Positions 26,237-35,099 are shown, numbered from the stretch's first letter. The stretch: DNA of 55,167 nucleotides from a bacterium (GCA_021323635.1 JAJPKQ010000005.1:1-55167); one strand, 5' to 3'. Program-made: numbers and translations. The notes: a model not told the origin generated them from the letters alone.

Positions 26237-27111
26237 ACGCGCCGCTCCCTGCTGGCCGCGAAGATGCCTGTCGGGCGCAGCATCAGCGTCAGCAGCAGCA
26301 TCGCCAGCGCGGCAAGCGGCGCCAGCGCTTCGCCCTCATACCCGGAGACATAGGAGAGCACGAGGCCGATCAGCACGCCACCGACAATCGCGCCGAGCGG
26401 GCTCTCCAAGCCGCCGAGCACAGCCGCGGTGAAGGCAAAGATCAGGATCGGGTCAAAATTCGACGGGCCGACGAACGTGGAGGGGGCCACAAGCGCCCCG
26501 GCAAGCGCGCCGACGCCCGCGGCAAGCGCCCAGCCGATCGTGAACATCCGTCCCACGCGCACGCCGAGCAGGCGCGCGACCTCCGGGGCGAATGCCGCCG
26601 CGCGCAGCTTCAGGCCAAGGCTCGTGTAGCGGAAGAGCGCCCCCAGCGCGAGCGCGACGAGCGCCACCACGCAGACGATGAAGGTGCTGTTGGGCGAGAA
26701 CAGGATCCGCGTGTGCCCGACCTCATAGCCCTGGATCGAGAAGGCCGCCGGAAAGGCGCGCGGCGTGTCGCTCCAGATCATCCCCGCGAGGGCCTCCAGG
26801 AAGACAAGCAGCCCGAGCGTGACGATCACCGCGTTGATCGGCGGCGCCGACTCCACGCGTCGGATCAGCACAAGCTCGGTCAGCGCGCCAAAGACAAGCC
26901 CCGCCGCCACCGCCACGACCAGCGCCAGCCAATAGGGATTGCCCGCTTCCACGAGCGCCGCGGCGATGTATGTGGTGATCATCAGCATCGCCCCCTGCGC
27001 GAAGTTGACGATCCGCGTCGCCCGCCAGATCAGCACGAGCGCCAGCGCGACCGCCGCGTAGATCGCCCCGTTCGAGATGCCGCTCAATGTCAGATCGATG
27101 AATTGCGTCAT
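26233..27111 (-). CDS. livH: Branched-chain amino acid ABC transporter permease LivH
   Basis: 292 aa, eight or so TM helices. LSGISNGAIYAAVALALVLIWRATRIVNFAQGAMLMI is the LivH N-terminal signature region (about residues 8-45), and VLGGLESPLGAIVGGVLIGL is near the C terminus. Starts 5 nt after livF and overlaps livM by 4 bp. Forms the membrane heterodimer with LivM. Confidence 0.93.
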   Translation of the reverse strand: MTQFIDLTLSGISNGAIYAAVALALVLIWRATRIVNFAQGAMLMITTYIAAALVEAGNPYWLALVVAVAAGLVFGALTELVLIRRVESAPPINAVIVTLGLLVFLEALAGMIWSDTPRAFPAAFSIQGYEVGHTRILFSPNSTFIVCVVALVALALGALFRYTSLGLKLRAAAFAPEVARLLGVRVGRMFTIGWALAAGVGALAGALVAPSTFVGPSNFDPILIFAFTAAVLGGLESPLGAIVGGVLIGLVLSYVSGYEGEALAPLAALAMLLLTLMLRPTGIFAASRERRV

Positions 27112-27116
27112 TGCAG

Positions 27117-27818
27117 CTAGTAGCCGAGGTAGGCGTGGAGAAGCTCGTGCTCCCTGGCAAGCTGCTCAGGCGTCTCGCTGGCGACAACATGGCCTAAGTC
27201 GAGCACGAGCGCATGATCTGCGATCGAGAGCGCGCTGCGCGCGTTCTGCTCCACCAGCAGCACCGCGATGCGCCGCTCCTCGCAGAGCTCGCGCACGAGG
27301 CCCATGATCTGGGCGACGATCAGCGGCGCAAGGCCCAGCGATGGCTCATCCAAGAGCAGCGCCTTCGGCGCCGCCATCAGCGCCCGGCCGATCGAGAGCA
27401 TCTGGCGCTCGCCGCCGGAGAGCGAGGCTGCCGGCTCGCTGCGACGTGCGCGCAGGGGTGGAAAGAGCTCGTAGATCGCCTCGATGCCATCACCGCGCCG
27501 CGCGCCACGCGCCAGCGCGCCCAGGCGCAGGTTCTCCGCAACCGTCAGCTCCGCGATCACCCCCCGGCCCTCGGGCACGTGGAGCAGACCGAGGCGGACG
27601 ATCTCCTCGACGCCTGCCGCGGTGATCTCCCGCCCGTCGAGCGCGACGCGGCCGGCGCGCGGCCGCTTGAGCCCGGAGATCGCGCGCAGGAGGGTCGTCT
27701 TGCCCGCTCCGTTGGCTCCCAGGACCGCCGTCACCGATCCCGCGGCCGCCTGCAGGCTGACGCCGTCAAGCGCGCGGATCGCCCCGTACTCGCAGACCAG
27801 ATCCTGCACCTCAAGCAT
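27117..27818 (-). CDS. livF: Branched-chain amino acid ABC transporter ATPase LivF
   Basis: 233 aa. Walker A GANGAGKTTLL, signature LSGGERQMLSIGRALM and Walker B ALLLDEPSLGLAP, followed by the LivF-type VLLVEQNARSALSIADHALVL. ATG at 27816-27818 (MLEVQDLVCEYG); the frame runs 15 codons further upstream without support. Overlaps livG by 8 bp. Confidence 0.93.
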   Translation of the reverse strand: MLEVQDLVCEYGAIRALDGVSLQAAAGSVTAVLGANGAGKTTLLRAISGLKRPRAGRVALDGREITAAGVEEIVRLGLLHVPEGRGVIAELTVAENLRLGALARGARRGDGIEAIYELFPPLRARRSEPAASLSGGERQMLSIGRALMAAPKALLLDEPSLGLAPLIVAQIMGLVRELCEERRIAVLLVEQNARSALSIADHALVLDLGHVVASETPEQLAREHELLHAYLGY

Positions 27819-28722
27819 CGCCGGGGCCCTCTCCCTCTCTCCGCCGCGCCTGCGCCTGCGCACGAGCGCCCGGCGCAGCCGCCTCCTCGCCCAGATAGGC
27901 GGTTATCACGCGCGGGTCGCGGCGCACCGTCGCGGCATCACCGGCCGCAATCACACGCCCGAAGTCAAGCGCCACGAGCCGTTCGCAGACGTGCGCCACA
28001 AACTCCATGTGGTGATCGACAAGCATCACCGCCACTGCGCCGCGCAGCCCGTGCAGCAGCTCCACGAGCTGCTCGAGCTCGCCCGCATCGAGCCCGCCCG
28101 CGGGCTCATCGAGCAGCAGCAGCTGCGGCTCCCCGACGAGCGCACGCGCAAGCGCGACGCGCTTCTGGCTGGCGTAGGGGAGGCTGCCGGGCATCCGCTC
28201 GGCTAGATCGGCGCAGCCCAGGCGCGCAAGGGCGTCAAGCGCCCGCGCTCGCAGGCTCTCCTCCTCGCGCGCGCTGCGGGGCAGACCCAGCAGCGAGCCC
28301 ACCCAGCCGCTGGAGCGAAAGCGCTCGGCTCCCACCATCACGTTCTCGAGCACGGTGAGCCCGGAGAAGAGCCCGACGCCCTGCAGCGTGCGGGCGATGC
28401 CATGGCGGATCAGCCGGTCGGTGCGCACGCGCCGAAGCGCCTCGCCGCGCCAGATGATGCGCCCCTGCTGGGGACGGACGAACCCGCAGATCGCGTTGAA
28501 GAGCGTCGTCTTGCCGGCACCGTTGGGCCCGATCACGCCAAGCGCCTCGCCGGGCGCGATCGCGATCGACACCTCCTCGAGCGCGACCACGCCGCCGAAG
28601 CGAACGCTCAGGCCCTCGACGGCAAGCAGCGATCCGGCGCCCGCAGGCGCAGGTGCAGACGCGGGCCGATCGCCTGCGCTCACGGAACCCGATGCAGCGG
28701 CCACATCCCGACTGGCCTCCAT
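27811..28722 (-). CDS. livG: Branched-chain amino acid ABC transporter ATPase LivG
   Basis: 303 aa. An Ala/Pro-rich leader of about 30 residues precedes LLAVEGLSVRFGG. Walker A is GPNGAGKTTLF, the signature helix is degenerate (LPYASQKRVALARAL, as common in LivG) and Walker B is LLLLDEPAGGLD; then VDHHMEF. First gene of the operon, so energising subunits are made first and the binding protein last. The 124 bp upstream contain TAGGAT 7 nt before the ATG, a weak -10 compatible with a leaderless mRNA. Confidence 0.92.
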   Translation of the reverse strand: MEASRDVAAASGSVSAGDRPASAPAPAGAGSLLAVEGLSVRFGGVVALEEVSIAIAPGEALGVIGPNGAGKTTLFNAICGFVRPQQGRIIWRGEALRRVRTDRLIRHGIARTLQGVGLFSGLTVLENVMVGAERFRSSGWVGSLLGLPRSAREEESLRARALDALARLGCADLAERMPGSLPYASQKRVALARALVGEPQLLLLDEPAGGLDAGELEQLVELLHGLRGAVAVMLVDHHMEFVAHVCERLVALDFGRVIAAGDAATVRRDPRVITAYLGEEAAAPGARAQAQARRREGEGPGDA

Positions 28723-28846
28723 TCCAACAATCCTACCCGGCGCGCGGACGCTCCATTTTGGCGCATCACCGAGCGTCAGGACCTCAGAATGTCAGGCGAG
28801 CCCCTCTGCACCGCGCGCCTCAACGAGCGCCGATGGCTCAGGCGCC

Positions 28847-29926
28847 TCAGCGCACGCGGGAGCGCCGGCGCCGCTCGCCTCGCCGGCCCGCCTCTGCAGA
28901 GGCGCGCAGGCGCCCAGCGCGCAGGTCCCCTAGGCGCAGGGGTCGCAGCCGCGGCGCCCTGATAGAGCGCGGCGCGCGCAGCGCGGCGCCGCGCAGTGAG
29001 CGCCGCAACGCACCCAGCGAGGGTGCGGCGGGCACCCAGTCGCCGGGGTGCGAGGCGCGCCTGACGCGGCGCCGCAGGACGGCGAAATGACCGACAACCG
29101 GGTGCAATGCGCCGACGATCGGCGGGATCGCCTCGGCGCGCCTGCGCGCCTGCGCCACCATCCCCGCCGGCAGCGCCGCGATGCGCTCGGAGGCGCCCCG
29201 CCGCCGCTCTGAGTCAAGCTCGGCCCAGAGCGCCCGGACACGCTCGAGCACGTCATCTGCAACCTCCTGCCAGCGCTCGCGCCCGCCATCGAGCTCCTGG
29301 GTGTCACCCGCGTAGGTGACCGGCGCGCCGTAGCGCACCGTGATCCGCGGCAGCTGCCCGCGTCGCCAGTTGCGCGCCCACTGCGATCCGTGGATCGCGA
29401 CCGGGATCACGGGCGCGCCGCTCTCAAGCGCCAACCGCCCCACGCCCGGCTTTGCGCGCTCAGAGAGCGACTCGGTGCGCGAGCGGCCGCCCTCGGGGTA
29501 GATCACCACCACCCCGCCCCTGGCAAGAACCGAGAGGGCGGCCTGCATCGCCTCCTCGTCCCCCCGGCCACGCCGCACCGGGAAGGCGCCGACGCGCTTC
29601 AGAACCAGGGCGAGCGGACCCTTGAAGAGCTGTGACTTCGCCATGAAGCGCACCCGCCTGCGCAGGTACATCGCAACGAAGAAGTGATCGAGCGTGGAGA
29701 AGTGGTTGGGCGCGATGATCGCAGCGCCGCTTGCGGGGACGTTGACGCACTCCCTGGCCCGAACGCGGTAGAGGAGCATGCACAGCGGCACGAGAATCAG
29801 GCGCGCCACCTCGAGCAGCCAGCCGACCTCGCGCTCGCGCGCGAAGGCGTAGTAGGGGGTGAAGTACTCCCCCGGCCGGGGGTCGACGTAGACCTGAGGC
29901 TTGAGCGCGGGCCTGCTTCTTGACAT
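28847..29926 (-). CDS. 1-acylglycerol-3-phosphate acyltransferase (PlsC family)
   Basis: 359 aa from ATG at 29924-29926. One TM-like helix (VARLILVPLCMLLYRV) precedes motif I NHFSTLDHF (catalytic His and Asp). Motif III is YPEGGRSR (family EGTRS) and motif IV is APVIPVAIHG. It should acylate lysophosphatidate or a related alcohol in phospholipid synthesis. The last 110 residues are an unusual Arg-rich, low-complexity tail absent from ordinary PlsC; it is open to the stop and may be genuine or partly a frame effect of high GC. Confidence 0.85.
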   Translation of the reverse strand: MSRSRPALKPQVYVDPRPGEYFTPYYAFAREREVGWLLEVARLILVPLCMLLYRVRARECVNVPASGAAIIAPNHFSTLDHFFVAMYLRRRVRFMAKSQLFKGPLALVLKRVGAFPVRRGRGDEEAMQAALSVLARGGVVVIYPEGGRSRTESLSERAKPGVGRLALESGAPVIPVAIHGSQWARNWRRGQLPRITVRYGAPVTYAGDTQELDGGRERWQEVADDVLERVRALWAELDSERRRGASERIAALPAGMVAQARRRAEAIPPIVGALHPVVGHFAVLRRRVRRASHPGDWVPAAPSLGALRRSLRGAALRAPRSIRAPRLRPLRLGDLRAGRLRASAEAGRRGERRRRSRVR

Positions 29927-30013
29927 CGCAAGCAATCTACCCCTCCGCGAGCCCGTCGTTACGCCGCCGGCGCCTCCCGGCCGGCGTCTGTAAGCGGTGC
30001 GAGAGCAAGTGGA

Positions 30014-30829
30014 TCAGTGGGCAGGCGAGCGCGCAGGAGCGCTGCGCGCCACAGCGCGGGCAGAGCGCATGCGCCAAGCGTCATGCAGTGCAAGCGCCCC
30101 GGCAACGGGAACGGTCGCGGGCAGCTCATGGACGACAAAGAAGAGCAGGTCGAAGAGCAGGGCGAGCACCGCCACCGCGATCGCCCCCCGCAGCTGCGCT
30201 GCGCCTCCGAAGTGCAGCACCAGCAGACCCCCGAGCACGCCTGCGACAAGGAGGTCTCCGTAGCCCATCACCGCGCTGCCGAAGGCCTCTGCCTGAAGCC
30301 GCGGCAGCTGCGCGGGCGGACGGACCGCGTTAAGGACGCTGTTTGGCCGCTGCAGCTCTTCGACGATAATCAGCGTCGTATCGACTGCAGCCATCGCATA
30401 GATTCCGAGCGCCAGCGCGCGCCGCGGCGCAAGCAGCGCCAGCAGGCCGCCGAGCGCTGCGCAGCTGAGCGCATCGAGAGCGCCGCCGGCAAGCTGAGCC
30501 GCCGGGGATCCCCTGCCCACCCAGGCCAGCGCAAAGAGCGCGCACGCAAGCAGGGCCGCCAGCCGCCGGCCGCCAAGCATCACGATCGCCACGCCGGCCA
30601 GGAGCGGAACGGCAATCAGGGCAAGATAGGTGAGCGCCTCGGCGCTCTGGGCGAAGGCGCGCACCGCAACCACGAAGAGGAGCACCGAGAGCGCCGGAAT
30701 CGCTGCAAACGCCGCGCGCGGACGCCCGATGCGCGCGTGCAGCGCCTGCGGTATGCGCACCAACGCGACCGTCGCGCCCTGCAGCAGCGAGAGCACGCCG
30801 ATCGACAGCCAGAAGGGAAGCACGTCCAC
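30014..30829 (-). CDS. Presenilin/SPP-like (A22, GxGD) intramembrane aspartyl protease homologue
   Basis: 271 aa with nine predictable hydrophobic segments (about 5-25, 40-60, 65-86, 90-104, 115-134, 139-158, 186-207, 213-233, 236-252). Three landmarks of the GxGD intramembrane aspartyl proteases fall where they should. An Asp is in TM6 (AAVD150TTLIIV), MGYGD192LLVAG is in TM7, and LPATVP (236-241) at TM9 is where the family has the PAL motif. The TM6 motif lacks the usual Tyr before Asp and PAL is PAT, so activity is unproven. Such proteins are mostly archaeal or eukaryotic and cleave TM segments. Stands alone, divergent from the deacetylase gene. Confidence 0.62.
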   Translation of the reverse strand: MDVLPFWLSIGVLSLLQGATVALVRIPQALHARIGRPRAAFAAIPALSVLLFVVAVRAFAQSAEALTYLALIAVPLLAGVAIVMLGGRRLAALLACALFALAWVGRGSPAAQLAGGALDALSCAALGGLLALLAPRRALALGIYAMAAVDTTLIIVEELQRPNSVLNAVRPPAQLPRLQAEAFGSAVMGYGDLLVAGVLGGLLVLHFGGAAQLRGAIAVAVLALLFDLLFFVVHELPATVPVAGALALHDAWRMRSARAVARSAPARSPAH

Positions 30830-30909
30830 CTGCGCATTCTCGCCGCTGCGCCGCGCACGCGCGGCGGGCGGCCAAGCCGTTACGCTGAGCCCGCACAGCT
30901 GCTGCCCAC

Positions 30910-31836
30910 ATGCACACTCCGCTCAGCAACAAGTCAAAGGAGACAACCCGCTCCCGCCCGGGGGGCGCAACCAGCGCCAGGGTCCGCGCTCGTCGCCGGC
31001 TGGCGGGCGCAACGGCGCTGTTGATCCTTGCGCTGCCGATCGGCGCCGTGGTTGCGCTGGGCCAGCGCAGCCCCCATGCGCGCCCGCCTGCGCGCCACAG
31101 TCGCGCGAGCGCAGAGCGCCAGCGGCGCTCGGCGCCGCTCTCCTCGCGCGCTGAAGAAGAAGCTGCGATCAACCACGTTCTCTCCTACACCCCGGCGGTG
31201 GTCGAAGGCGGTCATCGCGGCAATGAGGTCGCGCTGACCTTCGACGACGGGCCCGGCCCTTACACCAACGAACTGGTCGCGACCCTCGACCGCCTGCACG
31301 TGCACGCGACCTTCTTTGCGATCGGCATGATGGAGCGCTGGTTCTCAAGCGGGACGCGCGCAGAGGTCGCAGCGGGCGATGCGGTCGGCGATCACACGGA
31401 GACGCACCCGATGATGGCGACCCTCTCCGCCTCCGCCCAGCGCGAAGAGCTCACCGAACAGATGGCGCGCGTGGAAGTCGCGGGCGCTCCCCGCCCGCGC
31501 CTCTTCCGCCCGCCCTACGGCTCATTTGACGCCACCACCTTCAAGGTCCTGCGCTCGCTGCACCTGCTGATGGTTCTGTGGTCGACGGACACCGCCGACT
31601 ACACCCTGCCCGGCACGCAGGCGATCGTGCAGCGCGCGCTCGCAGGCGCCCACCCGGGGGCGATCATCCTGATGCACGACGGCGGCGGCAACCGCGCCCA
31701 GACGATCGCCGCGCTGCCGGCGATCGTCGCGGGGCTGCGCAGGCGCGGCCTCGTGCCCGTGACGGTGCCGCAGCTGCTGCGCGACGATCCACCGCCGCCG
31801 GGCCGGCCGATCCCGACCAGCCTCGCGGGCGACTAG
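30910..31836 (+). CDS. Membrane-anchored polysaccharide deacetylase (NodB/CE4)
   Basis: 308 aa. N-terminal basic stretch then a TM anchor (LAGATALLILALPIGAVVAL), so the enzyme faces outside. The NodB domain covers about 100-290: TFDDGPG (Asp113 metal ligand), DHTETHP (His162 and His166), RPPYGSFD, WSTDTADY and MHDGGGNR. It removes acetyl groups from peptidoglycan or an exopolysaccharide. The 3' end overlaps the convergent NRAMP gene by 4 bp. Confidence 0.92.
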   Translation: MHTPLSNKSKETTRSRPGGATSARVRARRRLAGATALLILALPIGAVVALGQRSPHARPPARHSRASAERQRRSAPLSSRAEEEAAINHVLSYTPAVVEGGHRGNEVALTFDDGPGPYTNELVATLDRLHVHATFFAIGMMERWFSSGTRAEVAAGDAVGDHTETHPMMATLSASAQREELTEQMARVEVAGAPRPRLFRPPYGSFDATTFKVLRSLHLLMVLWSTDTADYTLPGTQAIVQRALAGAHPGAIILMHDGGGNRAQTIAALPAIVAGLRRRGLVPVTVPQLLRDDPPPPGRPIPTSLAGD

Positions 31837-33521
31837 CGACCGATCTGGGTTGCCTTCACCACCATCAGAGCGATCGCGATCACGAGGTAGAGCCTGAGCA
31901 CCATCATCGCCGCGCGGCGAGCGGGTGACCAGCGCACGGGCTCAAGCAGCGCCAGCGGCGGCATCGTCCAGCTGCGGCGCTCCGCGGCGGTGTACTCCTC
32001 GGCGATCTGAACACGCGGTCGGCGCAGGTAAGAGACCAGCCCGACCAGCGCCAGCCCGACCAGCGCCAGCGCCGAGATCGCACCGACGAGGGTCGTCACG
32101 TTCACGCTTGGGAAGACCGTCGCGACGACAAGCACCAGCGAGAGGCCGACGAGGACCGTCACGATCAGGCTTGCGATCGCGTTCAGCCAGGGAGGGTTCA
32201 CCCACGGCCCGAGCACCTCGCGGTCGTTGCAGAGCAGCAGCAGGAAGACGGTGGCGCTCGGCAGCAGCACGCCGGCGAGCGCCTGCACCGCCTCGGTGAT
32301 GACCCCCAGCGGAGCCGATGGGATCAGCACGATGCCCATCGCAGCCAGCACCAGCGCCCCGAAGCTCGAGTAGAAGAAGCGCGCTTCGCGGAAGCTGCGA
32401 TGCAGCGAGTGGTGCAGCCCGAAGACGTCGCCGAAGGCGTAGGAGGTTGAGAGCGTCACCGCCGCAGCGCCGATCAGCGAGGCATTCAGGAGCACGATCG
32501 CAAGCAGCGCGCCGGCTGCCGAGCCGAGGTTGTGTGCCAGTGCATGCGCGGTCACCGCCGCGTTGATGAAATGGCCGATGCCGCGCGCGCCGCCGAGGCC
32601 GAACGCGGCGATGCTCATCAGCGCACCCGCGCCGATCACCACCACGAAGGCGCCGATCACCGTGTCCGCGCGCTCGTAGTTGATCCAGCGCGTGGTGATG
32701 CGCTTGTCGATCACGTTGGACTGCTGGAAGAAGAGCTGCCAGGGAGCGACGGTCGTGCCCACGATCGCGATGATCAGCAGCACCGCGCTCGAGGTGACGC
32801 CGCCGGCGATGCCGGGAGCAAAGGAATGCGTCGCGATCGCGCCCGCCTGCGGGTGGGCGAGGAAGAAGAGCGGGATCACCAGCAGCGATCCGGCGATGAA
32901 GACAAGCATCGTTCGCTCCCAGCTGCGGAAGCCGCCGCCGGCGGTGATCGCAAAGAGGGCGCAGGCGGCGACCGGCGCGGCGATGTAGCGGGAGATCCCG
33001 AAGTACTCGAACACCAAGCTCACGCCGATGAACTCGGTGACGATCGTCAGGAAGTTGAGGATGAAGAGGTCGCCGATCGAGAAGAACGACCAGAAGCGCC
33101 CGAAGCGCTCCTTGATCAGGCGCCCGTGACCGACCCCCGTCACCGCACCAAGCCTCACAACCATCTCCTGGTTGACGATCAGGACCGGTATCAGCAGGAT
33201 CAACGTCCAGAGCAGCGTCGGGCCATATTCCTGCCCCGCCTGCAGGTAGGTCGAGACGCCGCCAGCGTCATTGTCGCCGACCATCACGATCAGCCCAGGG
33301 CCGATGATCGCCAGCAGCGCCAGCAGCCTGCCCCGGAAGCTGCGCCGCTCGCCGCTGTCACGCTGGCTGAGCGTTCCGAGCGCGCCGCGGATGTCGCCGA
33401 CGTGCGCCTCGTCGAGCACCGGCGGCACGCCCGGCGGCGGTGGGGAGATGTGCGCGCGGGCGTGCGCCTCTGCGACTGTACGGGTGTCGTCCTTCATCGT
33501 CCTCTGCTCGCTCAAATCCAT
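31833..33521 (-). CDS. Second NRAMP-family transporter, Mg-transporter-like metal site
   Basis: 562 aa from ATG 33521 (ATG 33497, MKDDTRTVAE, is a possible alternative). N-terminal cytosolic tail of about 70 residues, 11-12 TM segments and a C-terminal extension with more helices. TM1 is GPGLIVMVGDNDAGGVST: Asp85 is retained and Asn of DPGN is Gly88. TM6 is TTVAPWQLFFQQS, so Met of the MPHN region is Ala. In canonical NRAMPs that Met discriminates against Mg and Ca, so this branch may carry Mg. Upstream on the same strand lies a PRC/MgtE_N/CBS protein, which supports Mg. Related to the NRAMP at 19.6-21.0 kb. Confidence 0.88.
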   Translation of the reverse strand: MDLSEQRTMKDDTRTVAEAHARAHISPPPPGVPPVLDEAHVGDIRGALGTLSQRDSGERRSFRGRLLALLAIIGPGLIVMVGDNDAGGVSTYLQAGQEYGPTLLWTLILLIPVLIVNQEMVVRLGAVTGVGHGRLIKERFGRFWSFFSIGDLFILNFLTIVTEFIGVSLVFEYFGISRYIAAPVAACALFAITAGGGFRSWERTMLVFIAGSLLVIPLFFLAHPQAGAIATHSFAPGIAGGVTSSAVLLIIAIVGTTVAPWQLFFQQSNVIDKRITTRWINYERADTVIGAFVVVIGAGALMSIAAFGLGGARGIGHFINAAVTAHALAHNLGSAAGALLAIVLLNASLIGAAAVTLSTSYAFGDVFGLHHSLHRSFREARFFYSSFGALVLAAMGIVLIPSAPLGVITEAVQALAGVLLPSATVFLLLLCNDREVLGPWVNPPWLNAIASLIVTVLVGLSLVLVVATVFPSVNVTTLVGAISALALVGLALVGLVSYLRRPRVQIAEEYTAAERRSWTMPPLALLEPVRWSPARRAAMMVLRLYLVIAIALMVVKATQIGR

Positions 33522-33669
33522 CTGGCCGAAGATGCCCTCCGCGTGAAGGAGATGTGAACAGGGCCCCTGCGCCTGCGCGGCGGCGCCCACAGCGCCGGCG
33601 TGCGCAGCCCTCGCCGGGGCGCCCGAAGAGCCTCAGGCCGCAGACTTGATCCGGCGATCGCCTGCTGCG

Positions 33670-33750
33670 CTAGCTGCGCGCGAGCATGAGGAAGTGCGCG
33701 GCCGGCCCCGTACTTCGCGGAAGATCTTCGTGTTCCATGCGGGTCTCCAT
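33670..33750 (-). CDS. Possible 26-codon leader ORF upstream of NRAMP
   Basis: ATG at 33748-33750 with AAGAGGA 9 nt upstream opens a 26-residue frame (METRMEHEDLPR...) ending in TAG inside the 318-bp gap between the MgtE_N/CBS gene and the NRAMP gene. No homologue recognised. It may be a leader peptide or chance. Confidence 0.25.
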   Translation of the reverse strand: METRMEHEDLPRSTGPAAHFLMLARS

Positions 33751-33800
33751 CGCTTGCATTCCTCTTGCGTGCGCCCGTCTGACGGCCGCACGGCTACTCT

Positions 33801-33826
33801 AACAAAGCGCTGCCACGGCGGCAGCG
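33801..33826 (-). terminator. Candidate terminator after MgtE_N/CBS gene
   Basis: On the minus strand CGCTGCC-gccgt-GGCAGCG (7-bp stem) is followed by CTTTGTT, 14 nt after the stop of the PRC/MgtE_N/CBS gene. It would separate that transcript from the NRAMP gene. The rest of the 33522-33839 gap shows no known riboswitch core. Confidence 0.45.
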
Positions 33827-33839
33827 GCGCTATCGCTGC

Positions 33840-35099
33840 TCAGTCGCGCGCGACGCCAAAGCGCCGACGCCAGCCTGCGGGCAGCGTCAGCTCGAGGACG
33901 TCATCGACGCTGACCACCCCGACCGCGCGGCCCTCCTCGTCGACCACCGGCAGCAGGATCAGGTCATAGTCGGTCATCGTCCGTGCGACCTGCGTGACGT
34001 CCGCATCGGTGCCGACGGACACCGGCTCGCGGCTGACCAGCTCGGCCAGCGCAACGCCCTGCGGGGCGCGCAGGACCCGCACCAGATCGATCGAGCCCGA
34101 CAGGCGTCCGTGCTCATCGTGCAGCAGCACCACCACCGATGACTCCGGCGAGGTCTCGCTCTTGCGCACTCGCTCCAGTGCCTCGCCCGCGCTGATGCGC
34201 TCGTCTAGCAGCACCAGCTCTGGGCTCATCAGCCCACCGGCGGTCGAGGGGTTGTAGCCGAGCAGCGCCTTCAGGCGCCGCTGCTTGGTCGCCGGCAGCA
34301 GCGCCAGCACGCGCACGCGACGCTCCTGGTCCATCTCCTCGATCAGATCGACCGCGTCGTCGGGGGCCATCCGCGCGAGCATGCCAGCCACCTCCTCATC
34401 CGAGCGCTCGCGGATCAGCTCCAGCTGATGGGCGACGTCGAGCTCCTCGAAGACGTCTGCCTCAAGCTCGCGGTCACGCCCGAGCGCCTCGATGATCTCC
34501 TCGCCCTCCTCATGCGAGGCGGCTTCCACGAGGTCGGCGATCTCCGCCGGATGGAGATTCGCAAGCTTGCGGTGGTAGAAGCGCAGGCGCATCGTCGGCA
34601 CATGGCCGACAAAGGGGTCCATGTCGCTCCAGTCAAGAAACGGTCGCGTGCCGAGAAGGTGGCGAACGCGCCGCGGCAAGGCGCGCCGCAGTCGCGCACG
34701 AAAGCTCTCATCGACACCGACCAGGCGCCACCAGCCGTCGATGCAGGCAAGCTCGATCTCCCGCGCACGCACCAGGCGCGGAGGCTCGGAGCCGATGTTC
34801 ACGAGCGATCTATCGAGCACGTCCTGAGCCAGCAGCACCTCGCCCTCGCGCCTTTCAAAGCGCCGCACGCTCAGCTTCTCCTCAGAGAGTCGCACAGCTC
34901 CTGCAGAGAGCTCGGCGATGCGATCGATGGCGACGAACAGCTCGCGGCCGCCGATGCGCGCCTTCAGTCCCGTGACCGGCGGATAGCTCTCATCCGCGAG
35001 CCGCACGATCAGGTCCTCCACGCGCCCCAGCCGCTCGCCCTTCGGGTCGAGGAGGGGTCCACGCAGGATCGAGGTCAGGTGCAGAACCGTTGGTGGCAC
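33840..35099 (-). CDS. PRC-barrel / MgtE_N / CBS cytosolic protein
   Basis: 419 aa without TM segments. Two PRC-barrel-like modules (about 5-80 and 90-165), then an MgtE N-terminal superhelical domain (about 170-290: LHPAEIADLVEAA, EEVAGMLARMAPDDAVDLIEEM, LLGYNPSTAGGLMSPE) and a CBS pair (about 290-410: SREPVSVGTDADVTQVA, LLPVVDEEGRAVGVVSVDDVLE). It is the Mg-sensing cytosolic half of an MgtE channel without the channel. Lying directly upstream of the NRAMP gene, it may gate or regulate that transporter in trans (inference). GTG start at 35097-35099. Confidence 0.85.
   Translation of the reverse strand: MPPTVLHLTSILRGPLLDPKGERLGRVEDLIVRLADESYPPVTGLKARIGGRELFVAIDRIAELSAGAVRLSEEKLSVRRFERREGEVLLAQDVLDRSLVNIGSEPPRLVRAREIELACIDGWWRLVGVDESFRARLRRALPRRVRHLLGTRPFLDWSDMDPFVGHVPTMRLRFYHRKLANLHPAEIADLVEAASHEEGEEIIEALGRDRELEADVFEELDVAHQLELIRERSDEEVAGMLARMAPDDAVDLIEEMDQERRVRVLALLPATKQRRLKALLGYNPSTAGGLMSPELVLLDERISAGEALERVRKSETSPESSVVVLLHDEHGRLSGSIDLVRVLRAPQGVALAELVSREPVSVGTDADVTQVARTMTDYDLILLPVVDEEGRAVGVVSVDDVLELTLPAGWRRRFGVARD

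Noticed and set aside
33522-33839. M-box (ykoK) Mg riboswitch
   Set aside because: The conserved core of the M-box is not present; only isolated short matches such as CCTGAGGCTC.
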